Notes: a model not told the origin generated them from the letters alone. 64,000 nucleotides of DNA from an uncultured Alteromonadaceae bacterium (GCA_913056495.1 CAJXMO010000012.1:1-64000); one strand, 5' to 3'. Shown: positions 34,744 to 44,346, counted from the first letter of the stretch. Program-made: numbers and translations.

Positions 34744-37665
34744 ATGAACAGCTATTTATCTTCAAAACCTGAACGGTTCAGTTTCATTACCTTTTTATTA
34801 ACGACCCTGATTACACTTTATTTTATATTTATCGGGGTAGATTTAAGCTTTTCACAAAGCAGTACGCTCGTTTTACATTTATCAGCCGAGCTTATCTCAA
34901 TATTTGTTTTTATCTCAGTCGTATTGGTTGTTTTTTTAGGGTTTGCACCAAAAGCTTCGCGACAAGCCAATGTTATTATCTTTGGTTTTACTTTTGTTGG
35001 CTTAACTGACTTTATTCATGCCTTATCTTACGCTGGCATGCCTGAACTCATCTCGCCCGCCTCGACTGAAAAAGGTATTTTTTTCTGGTTTGTTGCGCGC
35101 ACAGCTGAGCTACTCACCTTTGCAATCCTGGCACTTCAGCTAAAATTTAAAGGCAGCAAATTTATCTGGTTGCTCTTTAGCTTAGCCATGACTTTGCTCA
35201 GCTTAATGGCTGGTGCGCTCTATTTAGATCAGTTCCCGGTCACCTATATTGAAGGCGAAGGTGTCACTCAATTTAAATCCGGTTACGAAATTATGCTGGG
35301 TTGCGGCTTTTTAGTTATGAGTGTGATTTTTTTCCAGAAAAAGAAGTCGCAACTATTAACCCGCAATTTATATTTTGCCGTTTCCGCTTATTGTATGGCG
35401 CTATGCTCATTTACCTTAATCTATTACCTAACCCCATCCGATTTAAATATGGTCTGGGCACACCTGCTAAAAATCATATCAGCCATTGTTTTGTATAAAG
35501 CGGTATTTATTGAAGAGCTTGCCCGTCCCTATTCGGTCGTGCAAAAAGCGCGTCAATTAGCCCAAACACGGCAAAGAGAGCTGGACACCATTTTAAATAA
35601 TATGCCCCTGGGGGTGATACGAATAAGCCCGGATTTAAAGCTTATTTACATCAATGAATTTGTGGCCAGCGTATCGCCCTATTTAAAAGACTTCCAGCCC
35701 GGTCGTTTATTTACTCAGGCCTTTCCCTCTGTAATGGTGGCGCAATACCTGCCATTTATAAATAAAGCATTACAGGGCTCAAACCAGAGTTTTTCTTACC
35801 AATACCCGACGGAGAAAGGTGAAGTCCTGCACAGAGACTGTCTGATTCTGCCGGAGAGTAAAGATGGAAAAGCCATAGACTCATTACTCTGTTTAATAGA
35901 AGACACCACTGAAAAACTTAAAGCTACGCAAGCAAAACAAGAAGCGATAACCAAAATGCAAGAGCTAAGTTATGCACTTGATCAACATGCCAGCGTTGCT
36001 ATTACCGATAATAGAGGAATCATTCTCAGTGCCAATAATAAATTTTGTGAGATTTCTAAATATTCACGAGAAGAGTTAATTGGCAATACCCACAATATCT
36101 TAAACTCACAATACCATTCTCCTACTTTTTTCAGAAATATGTGGGAAACCATTCAACAAGGCGAGGTTTGGAATGGCGAGGTTTGTAACAAAGCAAAAGA
36201 CGGCTCTTTGTATTGGGTGCGCAGTACGATAGTGCCGCTTTTGGATGAAAATAAAAAACCACACAGGTATATCGCCATTCGCGCCGATATAACCGCGCGC
36301 AAACAAGTTGAGAAAAAACTCCATACTATGGAAATGTATGATGAGTTAACCAAGTTACCAAACCGCCACTACTTTAGCTCTATGCTGAATAAACTGAAGC
36401 AGGAAAGTAACATCAGCCCTGAAAGCTCTCAGGAGTCTTATCATGGCTTAATCTTTATTGATTTGGATAACTTTAAAATCATCAATGATACGCTGAGCCA
36501 TGAAGATGGCGATGCGGTACTGGTTGAAGTAGCCAACCGCTTAGAATCGATTTTGCAGCCATCGCAACATGCTGCCAGATTAGGCAGTGATGAGTTTGTT
36601 ATTTTTCTAACGTCTCTGAGTGAAGATAAAGAAAAAGCCACTGTATTAACCCAGCAGTTCGCAGAAAACGTAAAAACACTGCTATGCAACCCGTATTCAC
36701 TTAAAAACGACAATGATGCAGTCATTACTGCCAGTATAGGCATTACCTTGTTTAATCACAGTCAGGTCGATTTTTCTGAAATAATGAAGCAGGCCGACAT
36801 TGCCATGTATCAGTCAAAAGGCAGCGGTAAAAATCAGGTTAGCTTTTTTGATCCCACATTGCAGGCAACAATTGAGAACCGCACTAAACTGACCAAAGCG
36901 CTCAATAAAGCCATGCCAAACAAGGAATTCAGGCTGAATTACCAACCGATTTATAATCAACAAGGTGGTCTAGTTGGATTCGAAGCGCTCATTCGCTGGT
37001 ATAGCGAAACACTGGGGCAGGTTTTTCCGGATCAATTTATCCCCTTAATCGAAGAAAACAACATGATCATACCTGTGGGTAAATGGGTTATGGAAACCGC
37101 CTGTCAAAAACTGAACGAGTGGGCGGATAATGATCAATTGAATCATCTGACAATAGCCGTCAATGTCAGTGCCGTTCAATTCCAGCAAGCAGATTTTACC
37201 CAAACCGTTGCCGAAACTATCAAACAATATCAAATTAATCCGGCCTGTTTAAAACTGGAAATCACCGAAGGGGTTATGCTGATGGGCTTATCAGCCATTA
37301 CCGAGCGGATGTTAGAGTTAAAAGCCTTGGGCGTTACTTTATTATTGGACGACTTTGGTACTGGCTACTCTTCGCTGAGTTACTTGACACGCTTCCCGAT
37401 TGATATTCTGAAAATAGATAAACAATTTGTTGATAAAATGCTGACCAGCAAACAGGATGAAGCCGTTGTACGCTCTATTATGAGTTTAACTCAAGGTTTA
37501 CAAATGCAGGTGATTGCGGAAGGGGTTGAAACCGAGGAACAGTTTAATTATTTGAATACACTTAACTGTGAATATTATCAGGGTTATTACTTTTCCAGAC
37601 CAATAGAACTGAATTCAAACTCAACCGTAGAAACCTTATTAATTGCAGATAAAATAACGAGTTAA
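34744..37665 (+). CDS. MASE3-PAS-GGDEF-EAL signalling protein
   Basis: 973-residue inner-membrane protein. An N-terminal MASE3-type sensor with about seven helices (1-265; GLTDFIHALSYAGMPEL is diagnostic) leads to two PAS domains (about 280-390 and 405-520, the second with SKYSREELIGNTHNIL). A GGDEF domain follows (about 535-695) in which the signature is GSDEF (614-618), then an EAL domain (about 715-965) with E747-A-L intact, DDFGTGYSSLSYL and EGVET. The EAL side looks competent to hydrolyse c-di-GMP. The GGDEF deviation at position 2 may make it a weak cyclase or a GTP-binding regulator. The 3' end overlaps the convergent regulator by 4 bp. Confidence 0.93.
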   Translation: MNSYLSSKPERFSFITFLLTTLITLYFIFIGVDLSFSQSSTLVLHLSAELISIFVFISVVLVVFLGFAPKASRQANVIIFGFTFVGLTDFIHALSYAGMPELISPASTEKGIFFWFVARTAELLTFAILALQLKFKGSKFIWLLFSLAMTLLSLMAGALYLDQFPVTYIEGEGVTQFKSGYEIMLGCGFLVMSVIFFQKKKSQLLTRNLYFAVSAYCMALCSFTLIYYLTPSDLNMVWAHLLKIISAIVLYKAVFIEELARPYSVVQKARQLAQTRQRELDTILNNMPLGVIRISPDLKLIYINEFVASVSPYLKDFQPGRLFTQAFPSVMVAQYLPFINKALQGSNQSFSYQYPTEKGEVLHRDCLILPESKDGKAIDSLLCLIEDTTEKLKATQAKQEAITKMQELSYALDQHASVAITDNRGIILSANNKFCEISKYSREELIGNTHNILNSQYHSPTFFRNMWETIQQGEVWNGEVCNKAKDGSLYWVRSTIVPLLDENKKPHRYIAIRADITARKQVEKKLHTMEMYDELTKLPNRHYFSSMLNKLKQESNISPESSQESYHGLIFIDLDNFKIINDTLSHEDGDAVLVEVANRLESILQPSQHAARLGSDEFVIFLTSLSEDKEKATVLTQQFAENVKTLLCNPYSLKNDNDAVITASIGITLFNHSQVDFSEIMKQADIAMYQSKGSGKNQVSFFDPTLQATIENRTKLTKALNKAMPNKEFRLNYQPIYNQQGGLVGFEALIRWYSETLGQVFPDQFIPLIEENNMIIPVGKWVMETACQKLNEWADNDQLNHLTIAVNVSAVQFQQADFTQTVAETIKQYQINPACLKLEITEGVMLMGLSAITERMLELKALGVTLLLDDFGTGYSSLSYLTRFPIDILKIDKQFVDKMLTSKQDEAVVRSIMSLTQGLQMQVIAEGVETEEQFNYLNTLNCEYYQGYYFSRPIELNSNSTVETLLIADKITS

Positions 37666-38621
37666 TCAGCTAGTTTTTTAGCCATTAAGCGAGTTTCTCC
37701 AGCTGTTTGTGAAAACAATTTTTTATAATCCTGACTGAACTGGCCAAGATGGAAATAACCAAAATCAAACGCAATTTGATAAATATCGCGATCGTCATTC
37801 AAATCAAACAAGCAACGACGAATTTGATTGAGCCGAACGGCTTTAATGAATTGTTTCGGGCTCATCCCCAATAAATCATTAAAACTATATTGCAAAGTGC
37901 GCCTGCTTACATGGGCAACCCGGCATAACTCTTCTATGGTAACCGGCTCAGCTGAAGGCTGGCTTGTAATAAACTCTCGGATGATTTTGACCGTTTGCTG
38001 ACGACGGGCAAAACTCGGCTTTTTAAAGCGTTCAGCTGAATTCATTGCCAATAATTCAGTGACCGCATCATTTAATATTTTCTGCTGACAGTTTTCACGC
38101 CAATGCGTATTGTGCGGATTTAACAATCGGTTAAGCAAATAAAGCAGGGCTTGTATTTTTGCTTTTGGCAGCTGATTTAACACCTGTTCAGCATTTAAGT
38201 ACTGAGACAACGTATTATCATCCAACAGTTGGCGGTCAATCAATAAACTGTAAATTACCGTATCCTGCGCAGTGACAAGCTCAAATTCTTTTTGTCCTGA
38301 ATGCCAGAACAGGCTGGTATTATCGCTTTCAATCCCATTCATTTTACTTGGCTGTTTGCCTTGACTGAATCCTAACCAGAACCCACCGCGTTTGACATAA
38401 CAGCTTTGTCTGAGTGCCTGACTGGCAAATTCACGCGAAATATCCATTTGCTCAAAATTAAGTTGTTTCAGTTCGCCCTGAAACTGACCTGAGCTAATTT
38501 GATCATATTCCTGTTGCCAGTTATTTAAATGATCAGCCTGCCAGCTTGCATCAAAACTTTCACTGATGCTGGGTTTGGGTGCACCTGAATTGCTCAAAAT
38601 GAGCGATTTTGTATCTTGCAT
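37662..38621 (-). CDS. eutR: AraC-family regulator next to eutB (EutR-like)
   Basis: 319 residues; C-terminal AraC HTH pair at about 215-315 (IEELCRVAHVSRRTLQYSFNDLLGMSPKQFIKAVRLNQIRRCL, then IYQIAFDFGYFHLGQFSQDYKKLF). This HTH and the divergent position in front of eutB fit EutR, which activates the ethanolamine operon in response to ethanolamine and cobalamin. The name rests largely on context. Confidence 0.82.
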   Translation of the reverse strand: MQDTKSLILSNSGAPKPSISESFDASWQADHLNNWQQEYDQISSGQFQGELKQLNFEQMDISREFASQALRQSCYVKRGGFWLGFSQGKQPSKMNGIESDNTSLFWHSGQKEFELVTAQDTVIYSLLIDRQLLDDNTLSQYLNAEQVLNQLPKAKIQALLYLLNRLLNPHNTHWRENCQQKILNDAVTELLAMNSAERFKKPSFARRQQTVKIIREFITSQPSAEPVTIEELCRVAHVSRRTLQYSFNDLLGMSPKQFIKAVRLNQIRRCLFDLNDDRDIYQIAFDFGYFHLGQFSQDYKKLFSQTAGETRLMAKKLAD

Positions 38622-38773
38622 ATCGTATCACTCCGCCCTAAAACAGCACTCAACTTGTGCAACTCAAAGTTAATTAATTGATTTTATTAAGCTAATCAGA
38701 TTTGCCAAAAACTGATACCCGCTCGGAATAGTAATCGCTTGTCTATATCCATTAAGCCTGAAACGTCTGACAG

Positions 38774-38795
38774 GTATTTATTAAGCAATAAATAC
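38774..38795. promoter_or_regulatory. Palindrome in the eutR-eutB intergenic region
   Basis: GTATTTATT-AAGC-AATAAATAC, perfect 9-bp arms, ending 31 bp before the eutB ATG. It could be an operator or a 5'-UTR hairpin; the remaining 205-bp region shows no cobalamin-riboswitch-like box. Confidence 0.5.
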
Positions 38796-38826
38796 TCCAC
38801 GATGAGGCAACTTAAACGGTGAAGAT

Positions 38827-40215
38827 ATGACATTTAAATACAAAAAACAATTAGGCACGCGTACTTACCAGTTTGCGAATTTAGCCGAATTAATGGCTAA
38901 AGCCACACCTGAACGCTCTGGTGATAAGCTGGCTGGATTAGCAGCAGAGTCAGCAGAGCAAAGGGTTGTAGCACAAATGATACTGGCTGAATTACCGCTC
39001 AAAACCTTTTTGAATGAGGCAATAATTCCTTACGAAACCGACGAAGTGACCCGGCTAATCATAGATACTCATGATAAAGCCGCATTTGCGCCTATTGCGC
39101 ATTTAACGGTTGGTGACTTTAGAAACTACCTGTTAAGCGATCAAGTCGATGAATTTACGCTGGCAGCTCTAAGACCAGGCATTACCCCGGAAATGGCCGC
39201 AGCTGTAAGTAAAATCATGCGCAATCAGGATCTCATTCTGGTCGCTAAAAAATGTCGGGTGGTTACTCAGTTTCGCAATACCATAGGCCTGCAAAACCGC
39301 TTATCGACCCGCCTGCAACCTAATCATCCAACCGATGCGGTTAATGGCATAGCAGCCTCTATTTTAGATGGTTTAATGTTTGGTAATGGTGATGCTGTGA
39401 TTGGCATTAACCCGGCAACCGATAATGTTTCTCAGTGTTGTAAGCTGCTCAAGCTTATGGATGAGCTGATTCAAACTTATCAGATTCCCACTCAAAGCTG
39501 TGTATTAACCCATGTCACAAACACTATTGAAGCGATTGAATTAGGCGCACCGGTTGATTTAATTTTTCAGTCAATCGCCGGTACACAAGCGGCCAATGAT
39601 AGCTTTGGCATTAACCTGAATATTCTTAAAGAAGCCCACGAGGCGGGGTTGTCGCTTAACCGAGGCACGGTCGGTAACAACCTGATGTATTTTGAAACCG
39701 GGCAGGGCAGCGCGCTTTCGGCAGATGCACATCATGGTGTTGATCAACAAACCTGTGAAACCCGGGCTTATGCAGTAGCGCGCCAGTTTGATCCATTATT
39801 GGTCAATACTGTAGTCGGATTTATCGGCCCGGAATATTTATTTGATGGCAAACAAATTATGCGGGCCGGCTTGGAAGATCACTTCTGCGCAAAATTACTC
39901 GGCCTGCCAATGGGATGTGATATCTGTTACACCAACCATGCTTATGCCGACCAAAACGATATGGATAACTTGCTGACCTTACTGGGCGTTGCCGGCTGCT
40001 CTTTTATTATGGGCATACCGGGTTCAGACGACATTATGCTGAACTATCAGACAACCTCTTTTCACGATGCACTCTATGCCCGCAAAGCTATGGGCTTAAA
40101 ACCCGCACCTGAATTTGAAAACTGGTTAACTGAACTGGAGATTTTTCAGGATCTGGACTCAGTTAAGTTAAACGATGGGTTAGCCAAACCCTTCTTACAT
40201 ATTCTTGAGCATTAA
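38827..40215 (+). CDS. eutB: Ethanolamine ammonia-lyase large subunit
   Basis: Adenosylcobalamin-dependent enzyme subunit that binds ethanolamine and converts it, with EutC, to acetaldehyde and ammonia. 462 residues; family segments QNRLSTRLQPNHPTDAVNGIAASILDGLMFGNGDAVIGINPATDNV, FGINLNILKEAHEAG, TGQGSALSADAHHGVDQQTCE and GLPMGCDICYTNHAYADQNDMDNLL are all present. First gene of eutBC-permease. Needs cobalamin supplied from elsewhere, as no B12 gene is in the window. Confidence 0.97.
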   Translation: MTFKYKKQLGTRTYQFANLAELMAKATPERSGDKLAGLAAESAEQRVVAQMILAELPLKTFLNEAIIPYETDEVTRLIIDTHDKAAFAPIAHLTVGDFRNYLLSDQVDEFTLAALRPGITPEMAAAVSKIMRNQDLILVAKKCRVVTQFRNTIGLQNRLSTRLQPNHPTDAVNGIAASILDGLMFGNGDAVIGINPATDNVSQCCKLLKLMDELIQTYQIPTQSCVLTHVTNTIEAIELGAPVDLIFQSIAGTQAANDSFGINLNILKEAHEAGLSLNRGTVGNNLMYFETGQGSALSADAHHGVDQQTCETRAYAVARQFDPLLVNTVVGFIGPEYLFDGKQIMRAGLEDHFCAKLLGLPMGCDICYTNHAYADQNDMDNLLTLLGVAGCSFIMGIPGSDDIMLNYQTTSFHDALYARKAMGLKPAPEFENWLTELEIFQDLDSVKLNDGLAKPFLHILEH

Positions 40216-40224
40216 GGAGCGGTA

Positions 40225-41079
40225 ATGAGCCATAAATTTACCAAGGTAGATCCTGCCAGCATTGTCAGCCAAAACCCATGGGCAAAATTAAAATCTTTTA
40301 CCGATGCCCGTATCGCGATCGGACGGGCGGGTACCAGCATACCCACTGACGAACTATTAAAGTTTCAACTGGCACATGCCCAGGCAATTGATGCTGTGCA
40401 TAATCCGCTAAATCTGCAAACTCTGACAGCAGAGTTAAATCAGCTGGATGATATGGATGAACCCGCCTTATTAATGCACAGCCAGGCGAATGACCGGATT
40501 TGCTACCTTCAGCGACCGGATTTAGGACGAAAACTCAGTGAGTCCAGCTATCAGACTTTGCTTGAATATCGCCAGGCCAGCAACCGCCAATATGATCTGG
40601 CCATTGTAATTTGTGACGGCTTATCCGCCAGTGCCATCGAAGCACACGCAATTCCATTTATTAAAGCGTTAAAAAACAAACTGAAAACAAACAAAGCAGA
40701 CTGGCAGATAGCGCCACCCGTGATTGTCCAGCAAGGCCGGGTCGCCGCCGGTGATGACGTTTGTGAAAGTTTAAAAGCAAAAGCCGTAATCGTATTAATT
40801 GGCGAACGACCCGGCTTATCGTCACCGGATAGTTTGGGCGTTTACATTACCTGGCAAGCCAAACGCGGCACCAAAGATGCCAGCCGCAACTGTATTTCTA
40901 ACGTACGCCCGGCTGGATTGAAATACCCGGATGCATCTGACAAAGCATTTTATTTATTAAACGAAGCTTTTCGAATTAAAGCGTCAGGCGTAGCCCTGAA
41001 AGACCGCACAGTAGACGAAGAGCAAGACACCTTAACACACAACAATCGCTCGTTTTTACTCGAGAATAAATCACTTTAA
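40225..41079 (+). CDS. eutC: Ethanolamine ammonia-lyase small subunit
   Basis: 284 residues; partner of EutB forming part of the cobalamin site. Recognised by NPWAKLKSFTDARIAIGRAGTSIPTDELLKFQLAHAQAIDAVH and by VVIGERPGLSSPDSLGVYITW-like and RNCISNVRPAGL segments. AAGGAG precedes the ATG, 9 bp after eutB. The N-terminus lacks the long membrane-association extension of enteric EutC, in keeping with an enzyme free in the cytosol. Confidence 0.96.
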   Translation: MSHKFTKVDPASIVSQNPWAKLKSFTDARIAIGRAGTSIPTDELLKFQLAHAQAIDAVHNPLNLQTLTAELNQLDDMDEPALLMHSQANDRICYLQRPDLGRKLSESSYQTLLEYRQASNRQYDLAIVICDGLSASAIEAHAIPFIKALKNKLKTNKADWQIAPPVIVQQGRVAAGDDVCESLKAKAVIVLIGERPGLSSPDSLGVYITWQAKRGTKDASRNCISNVRPAGLKYPDASDKAFYLLNEAFRIKASGVALKDRTVDEEQDTLTHNNRSFLLENKSL

Positions 41080-41091
41080 GAGGTAAGACTC

Positions 41092-42498
41092 ATGGCTGAT
41101 ACAAAAGAATATCTGGCAAAAAGACAACTTAAAAAAGGCACAGCCGGCTGGTTATTATTGGCAGGTTTAGGCGTATCCTACGTAATTTCCGGTGATTTTG
41201 CCGGTTGGAACTTTGGCATAGGTCAGGCAGGTTGGGGCGGTTTTGTTATTGCAGCCTTTGCAATGATGATTATGTATTTCACTTTGGTATTGTCGCTGGC
41301 AGAAATGTCATCGGCGATCCCGGCCGCTGGCGGTGGCTATAGTTTTGCTCGCCAGGCAATGGGGCCGTTTGCCGGCTTTTTAACCGGGCTTTCTGTATTA
41401 ATAGAATACGCGCTGGCTCCGGCGGCTATTGTTATTTTTATAGGCTCGGCGTTTAATGAGCTGACCGGGCTGGATGGACCTTTAGTGTATGCCGGTTTTT
41501 ATGCCGTATTTGTTGGCATCCATTTAAAAGGCGTCGGTGAAGCATTAAAAGTTATGATGGTCATCAGTGGTTTAGCGGTCGCCGCTATAGTTGCTACTAT
41601 CATAGCCCTGATTGGCGACTTTAACTGGAACAATTTATTTGATATTGCGGCGACCAATGCAACCGGCGCAAGCAAAATTCTGCCATTTGGCTGGTATGGC
41701 GTATGGGCTGCACTTCCTTTTGCTATGTGGCTGTTTTTAGCAGTAGAAGGTGTACCTTTAGCGGCTGAAGAAGCAAAAAATCCGGCTAAAGATGTACCTA
41801 AAGGTATTATCGCCGCTATGCTATTTTTAATTGTAACGGCAGTTGCAGTCGTCGTTTTATTAGCAGGCGCAGCTGGCTCAGGTATGATTGCACAAAGCGC
41901 AGTGCCTTTGGTGGATGCACTCAATGCGACCGGCTCTGAACAACTGGCAACTTTGGTTAATTTATTAGGTTTAGCCGGTTTAATTGCCTCTTTCTTTTCG
42001 ATTATTTATGGTTATAGCCGCTTGGTATTTGCTTTATCAAGAGCCGGTTATTTACCAAGTAAATTATCATTAACCAGCAAAAGTAAAACGCCAACCCGCG
42101 CGCTTATTGTACCGGCGATCTTTGGTTTTGCCGTTTCGTTAACCGGAGAGGGTGATTTAATTCTGGCGATGGCCGTGGTCGGAGCCACTGTATCTTATGC
42201 GCTGATGGCTTTAAGCCATATTGTTTTGCGCATTAAACAACCGGATTTACCGCGCCCTTATAAAACACCGGGCGGTATTGTCACTTCAGCGATTGCTTTA
42301 ATACTTTCACTGATAGCATTAACAGGTGTGTATGCATTTGATCCAAAAGCCTTTTTTATGACTTTAGGATTATTTGTTATTGGCCTGGCTTATTATGGCT
42401 TGTATAGCAAAAATAAACTGGTTGCCAAATCAGCTGAAGAAGAATTTGCGATGTTAGCCATGGCAGAAGAAACACTGGACACTTCCAGCGCAAGATAA
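41092..42498 (+). CDS. eat: Ethanolamine permease (APC family)
   Basis: 468 residues, about twelve transmembrane helices. The start KRQLKKGTAGWLLLAGLGVSYVISGDFAGWNFGIGQAGWGGF is typical of the ethanolamine permease subfamily of APC transporters. AEEAKNPAKDVPKGI is the conserved cytoplasmic loop. It is 12 bp after eutC with AGAGG before the ATG, and ends at a strong terminator. It provides the substrate for EutBC; no acetaldehyde dehydrogenase or shell genes follow. Confidence 0.95.
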   Translation: MADTKEYLAKRQLKKGTAGWLLLAGLGVSYVISGDFAGWNFGIGQAGWGGFVIAAFAMMIMYFTLVLSLAEMSSAIPAAGGGYSFARQAMGPFAGFLTGLSVLIEYALAPAAIVIFIGSAFNELTGLDGPLVYAGFYAVFVGIHLKGVGEALKVMMVISGLAVAAIVATIIALIGDFNWNNLFDIAATNATGASKILPFGWYGVWAALPFAMWLFLAVEGVPLAAEEAKNPAKDVPKGIIAAMLFLIVTAVAVVVLLAGAAGSGMIAQSAVPLVDALNATGSEQLATLVNLLGLAGLIASFFSIIYGYSRLVFALSRAGYLPSKLSLTSKSKTPTRALIVPAIFGFAVSLTGEGDLILAMAVVGATVSYALMALSHIVLRIKQPDLPRPYKTPGGIVTSAIALILSLIALTGVYAFDPKAFFMTLGLFVIGLAYYGLYSKNKLVAKSAEEEFAMLAMAEETLDTSSAR

Positions 42499-42511
42499 AG
42501 CTCAATTAATC

Positions 42512-42549
42512 AAAAAGCCCCAACTGCATGAGTTGCAGTTGGGGTTTTT
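42512..42549 (+). terminator. Terminator of the eutBC-permease operon
   Basis: CCCCAACTGCA (42518-42528), 5-nt loop, TGCAGTTGGGG (42534-42544), then TTTTT; an A-run precedes it. Confidence 0.93.
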
Positions 42550-42623
42550 CTGAATAAATCATGCCACCTGCTTTTGGTTTTGTTTATAATACCCGCTAAT
42601 TTATCTTCTTAGATCAGCGCGTA

Positions 42624-43133
42624 ATGTCAGCTCCAAAACTAATTTATTTATCTCACTATCCGCAACACCTGCAAACCAGTATTCAAACCCTGATAGAAAA
42701 AAACAAACTGGCTGAGTATTTACGAGCTAAATATCCAACGACCCACCAAATCAACTCAGATGCCGCGCTGCGGGATTATACGTTTGAGCTGAAAAACCGC
42801 TTTATGAAACAGTCTTCACCACTCAGTCAGGCGAGGTTTGATAATAAAATACATGTGGTGAATCATGCGCTCGGCTTACATACTTACAAACAACAAAAGC
42901 AGGGCAATAAAATAAAAAGCAAAAACGAAATTAAAATATCTTCCACGTTTAAGAACGTACCTGAGGCTTTTTTAAATATGATAGTGGTACATGAGCTGGC
43001 GCATTTAAAAGAAAAAGCACACGACAAAGCGTTTTATAAGCTGTGTGAATACATGCAGCCAGACTACCACCAGCTGGAATTTGATATGCGGGTGTATTTA
43101 ACTTGTACAGAAATGGTAGGCGAGGTTTATTAA
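42624..43133 (+). CDS. YgjP-type zinc metallopeptidase-like protein
   Basis: 169 residues of the YgjP/DUF45 (COG1451-like) group. HELAHLKEKAHDKAFY contains the HExxH zinc site with a third His downstream; WG.. is replaced by ALRDYTFELKNRFMKQSSPL. Cytosolic; substrate not established. The gene starts a new unit after the eut terminator. Confidence 0.85.
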   Translation: MSAPKLIYLSHYPQHLQTSIQTLIEKNKLAEYLRAKYPTTHQINSDAALRDYTFELKNRFMKQSSPLSQARFDNKIHVVNHALGLHTYKQQKQGNKIKSKNEIKISSTFKNVPEAFLNMIVVHELAHLKEKAHDKAFYKLCEYMQPDYHQLEFDMRVYLTCTEMVGEVY

Positions 43134-43283
43134 ATTCCTTTTCCAATACACCCTCAATATTATGCCTCATCAAGTGCGATTGACCAATTGGATATTCAAA
43201 CCTAAACAAATTGCTCGACATTAAGTTTCACAACAACGATAGTGTAACCAGAAACCAAGATGCTTTTAGCAAATTAGAGTAAT

Positions 43284-43697
43284 ATGAAAAGCCTAACAAC
43301 CTTTTGTATCATCATGCTAGCAACAGGCATAGTTGCCTACCAGCTCTCTGGCACTTATTCGAGGCTAAACCAAAACTGTGAATTGCCCGATAAGTTAAAT
43401 ACTTTTCTTTCCAGGCAGTCTAATCTGGGGGTGGCTGAGTTCAGATATAAAAACTCCGATAAAATTCAACTAATGATGGAAGCAGGGTATCAGGGGTTTC
43501 TCGTCAACAGAAATGATTGGGCTGAATTTTCTGAGCCCATCGATAGCACTGAACAGCTAGACTTTAATCTGGAATGTTTAACTATCTATCCAAGCTTAGG
43601 GGAAAAGTTAGTTGGCAGTAGCAAAACGCTAAAATACTATGGCGTGGTTTTAAAAGAAGGTCGTTATCTCTGGTTAGAAAATAAGGTTTTTGAATAA
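43284..43697 (+). CDS. Small exported or membrane-anchored protein, unknown
   Basis: 137 residues, not recognised. An N-terminal hydrophobic stretch (TTFCIIMLATGIVAYQL, about 5-21) without a lipobox acts as anchor or signal. The rest is a soluble domain with two Cys (C33, and one near residue 98) that may form a disulphide. Alone, between YgjP and DUF3297 genes. Confidence 0.7.
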   Translation: MKSLTTFCIIMLATGIVAYQLSGTYSRLNQNCELPDKLNTFLSRQSNLGVAEFRYKNSDKIQLMMEAGYQGFLVNRNDWAEFSEPIDSTEQLDFNLECLTIYPSLGEKLVGSSKTLKYYGVVLKEGRYLWLENKVFE

Positions 43698-43748
43698 CTA
43701 AAGATGCCCAAAACAGAATTATTTCGGGCACTGAAGGCACACTCTAAA

Positions 43749-43991
43749 TTATTTATAAAAAGCTTCCACTTCGCCTTTTAATTTAATTAAAAGTGGCTGA
43801 CCACGGCGGTCTAACGCTTTAGGAGAAGGCACTTTTACCCAACCTTCACTTATGCAATATTCTTCAATATTGGTGCGCTCTTTACCATTAACCTTGATAC
43901 CAATTTCATGCTCAAAGCATTCTTTTACAAAAAATTTGCTGCGTGAATCACTGGAAAGACGATCCGGCAAAGCTGGTTTATTATCACTCAT
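43749..43991 (-). CDS. DUF3297 family protein
   Basis: 80-residue conserved small protein. DUF3297 landmarks: LPDRLSSDSRSKFFVKECFEHEIGIKVNGKERTNIEEYCISEGWVKVPSPKALDRRGQPLLIKLKGEV. The ATG at 43991 matches the family start (MSDNKPALPDRL); the frame stays open to 44081 without similarity. Function unknown. The 391-bp gap that follows (43992-44382) holds two repeats and no gene. Confidence 0.88.
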   Translation of the reverse strand: MSDNKPALPDRLSSDSRSKFFVKECFEHEIGIKVNGKERTNIEEYCISEGWVKVPSPKALDRRGQPLLIKLKGEVEAFYK

Positions 43992-44169
43992 TTGAAAACC
44001 TAAACTAAAAATAAAAAGTGCGTTATTGTAGGCAATCCCCGCGTGACACTCAAGTAATACAATCGCCCGGGCTGGCGCCATTTCAATTTAATTTTGAATG
44101 GCTGAAGATATGTTTCGCGCTAAAACACGACAAGCGGTTTCAAACAATCAATATCTTTTGAGTGCTCCT

Positions 44170-44229
44170 TGTAGATCGGCGTTTACGCCGTTGAATATCC
44201 TAGTCTGACGGCGTAAACGCCGATCTACA
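44170..44229. repeat. Long perfect inverted repeat (22-bp arms)
   Basis: Arms 44170-44191 and 44208-44229 are perfect complements around a 16-nt loop; each arm itself contains GGCGT-TT-ACGCC. Its GC-rich, self-complementary form in AT-rich non-coding DNA is that of a dispersed REP/MITE-like repeat; the T-poor flanks argue against a simple terminator. Confidence 0.85.
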
Positions 44230-44301
44230 GTAAAAATTTGCACTAATCAAAATTAACCAGTGACGGATTGGCAGCAGGTGACGATGGGTTAATGATAGGC
44301 G

Positions 44302-44346
44302 GTGTAGGGAAGCTTAGCGCCGTGGGCGCGTAAGCCAGCAATTAAG
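44302..44346 (+). repeat. Dispersed hairpin repeat, copy A
   Basis: Contains TTAGCGCCGTGGGCGCGTAA then GCCA.CAATTAA, shared with 54837-54882. The core folds as TTAGCGCC-GTGG-GCGCGTAA with a bulged base. Copy A lies between DUF3297 and the STN-TonB receptor. Confidence 0.8.

Noticed and set aside
38622..38826. Cobalamin riboswitch upstream of eutB
   Set aside because: No B12-box-like sequence or long structured leader can be seen; only a 9-bp palindrome.
41499..41924. 141-codon open frame on the minus strand
   Set aside because: Antisense to the ethanolamine permease; Ala/Thr-rich shadow of a membrane protein.
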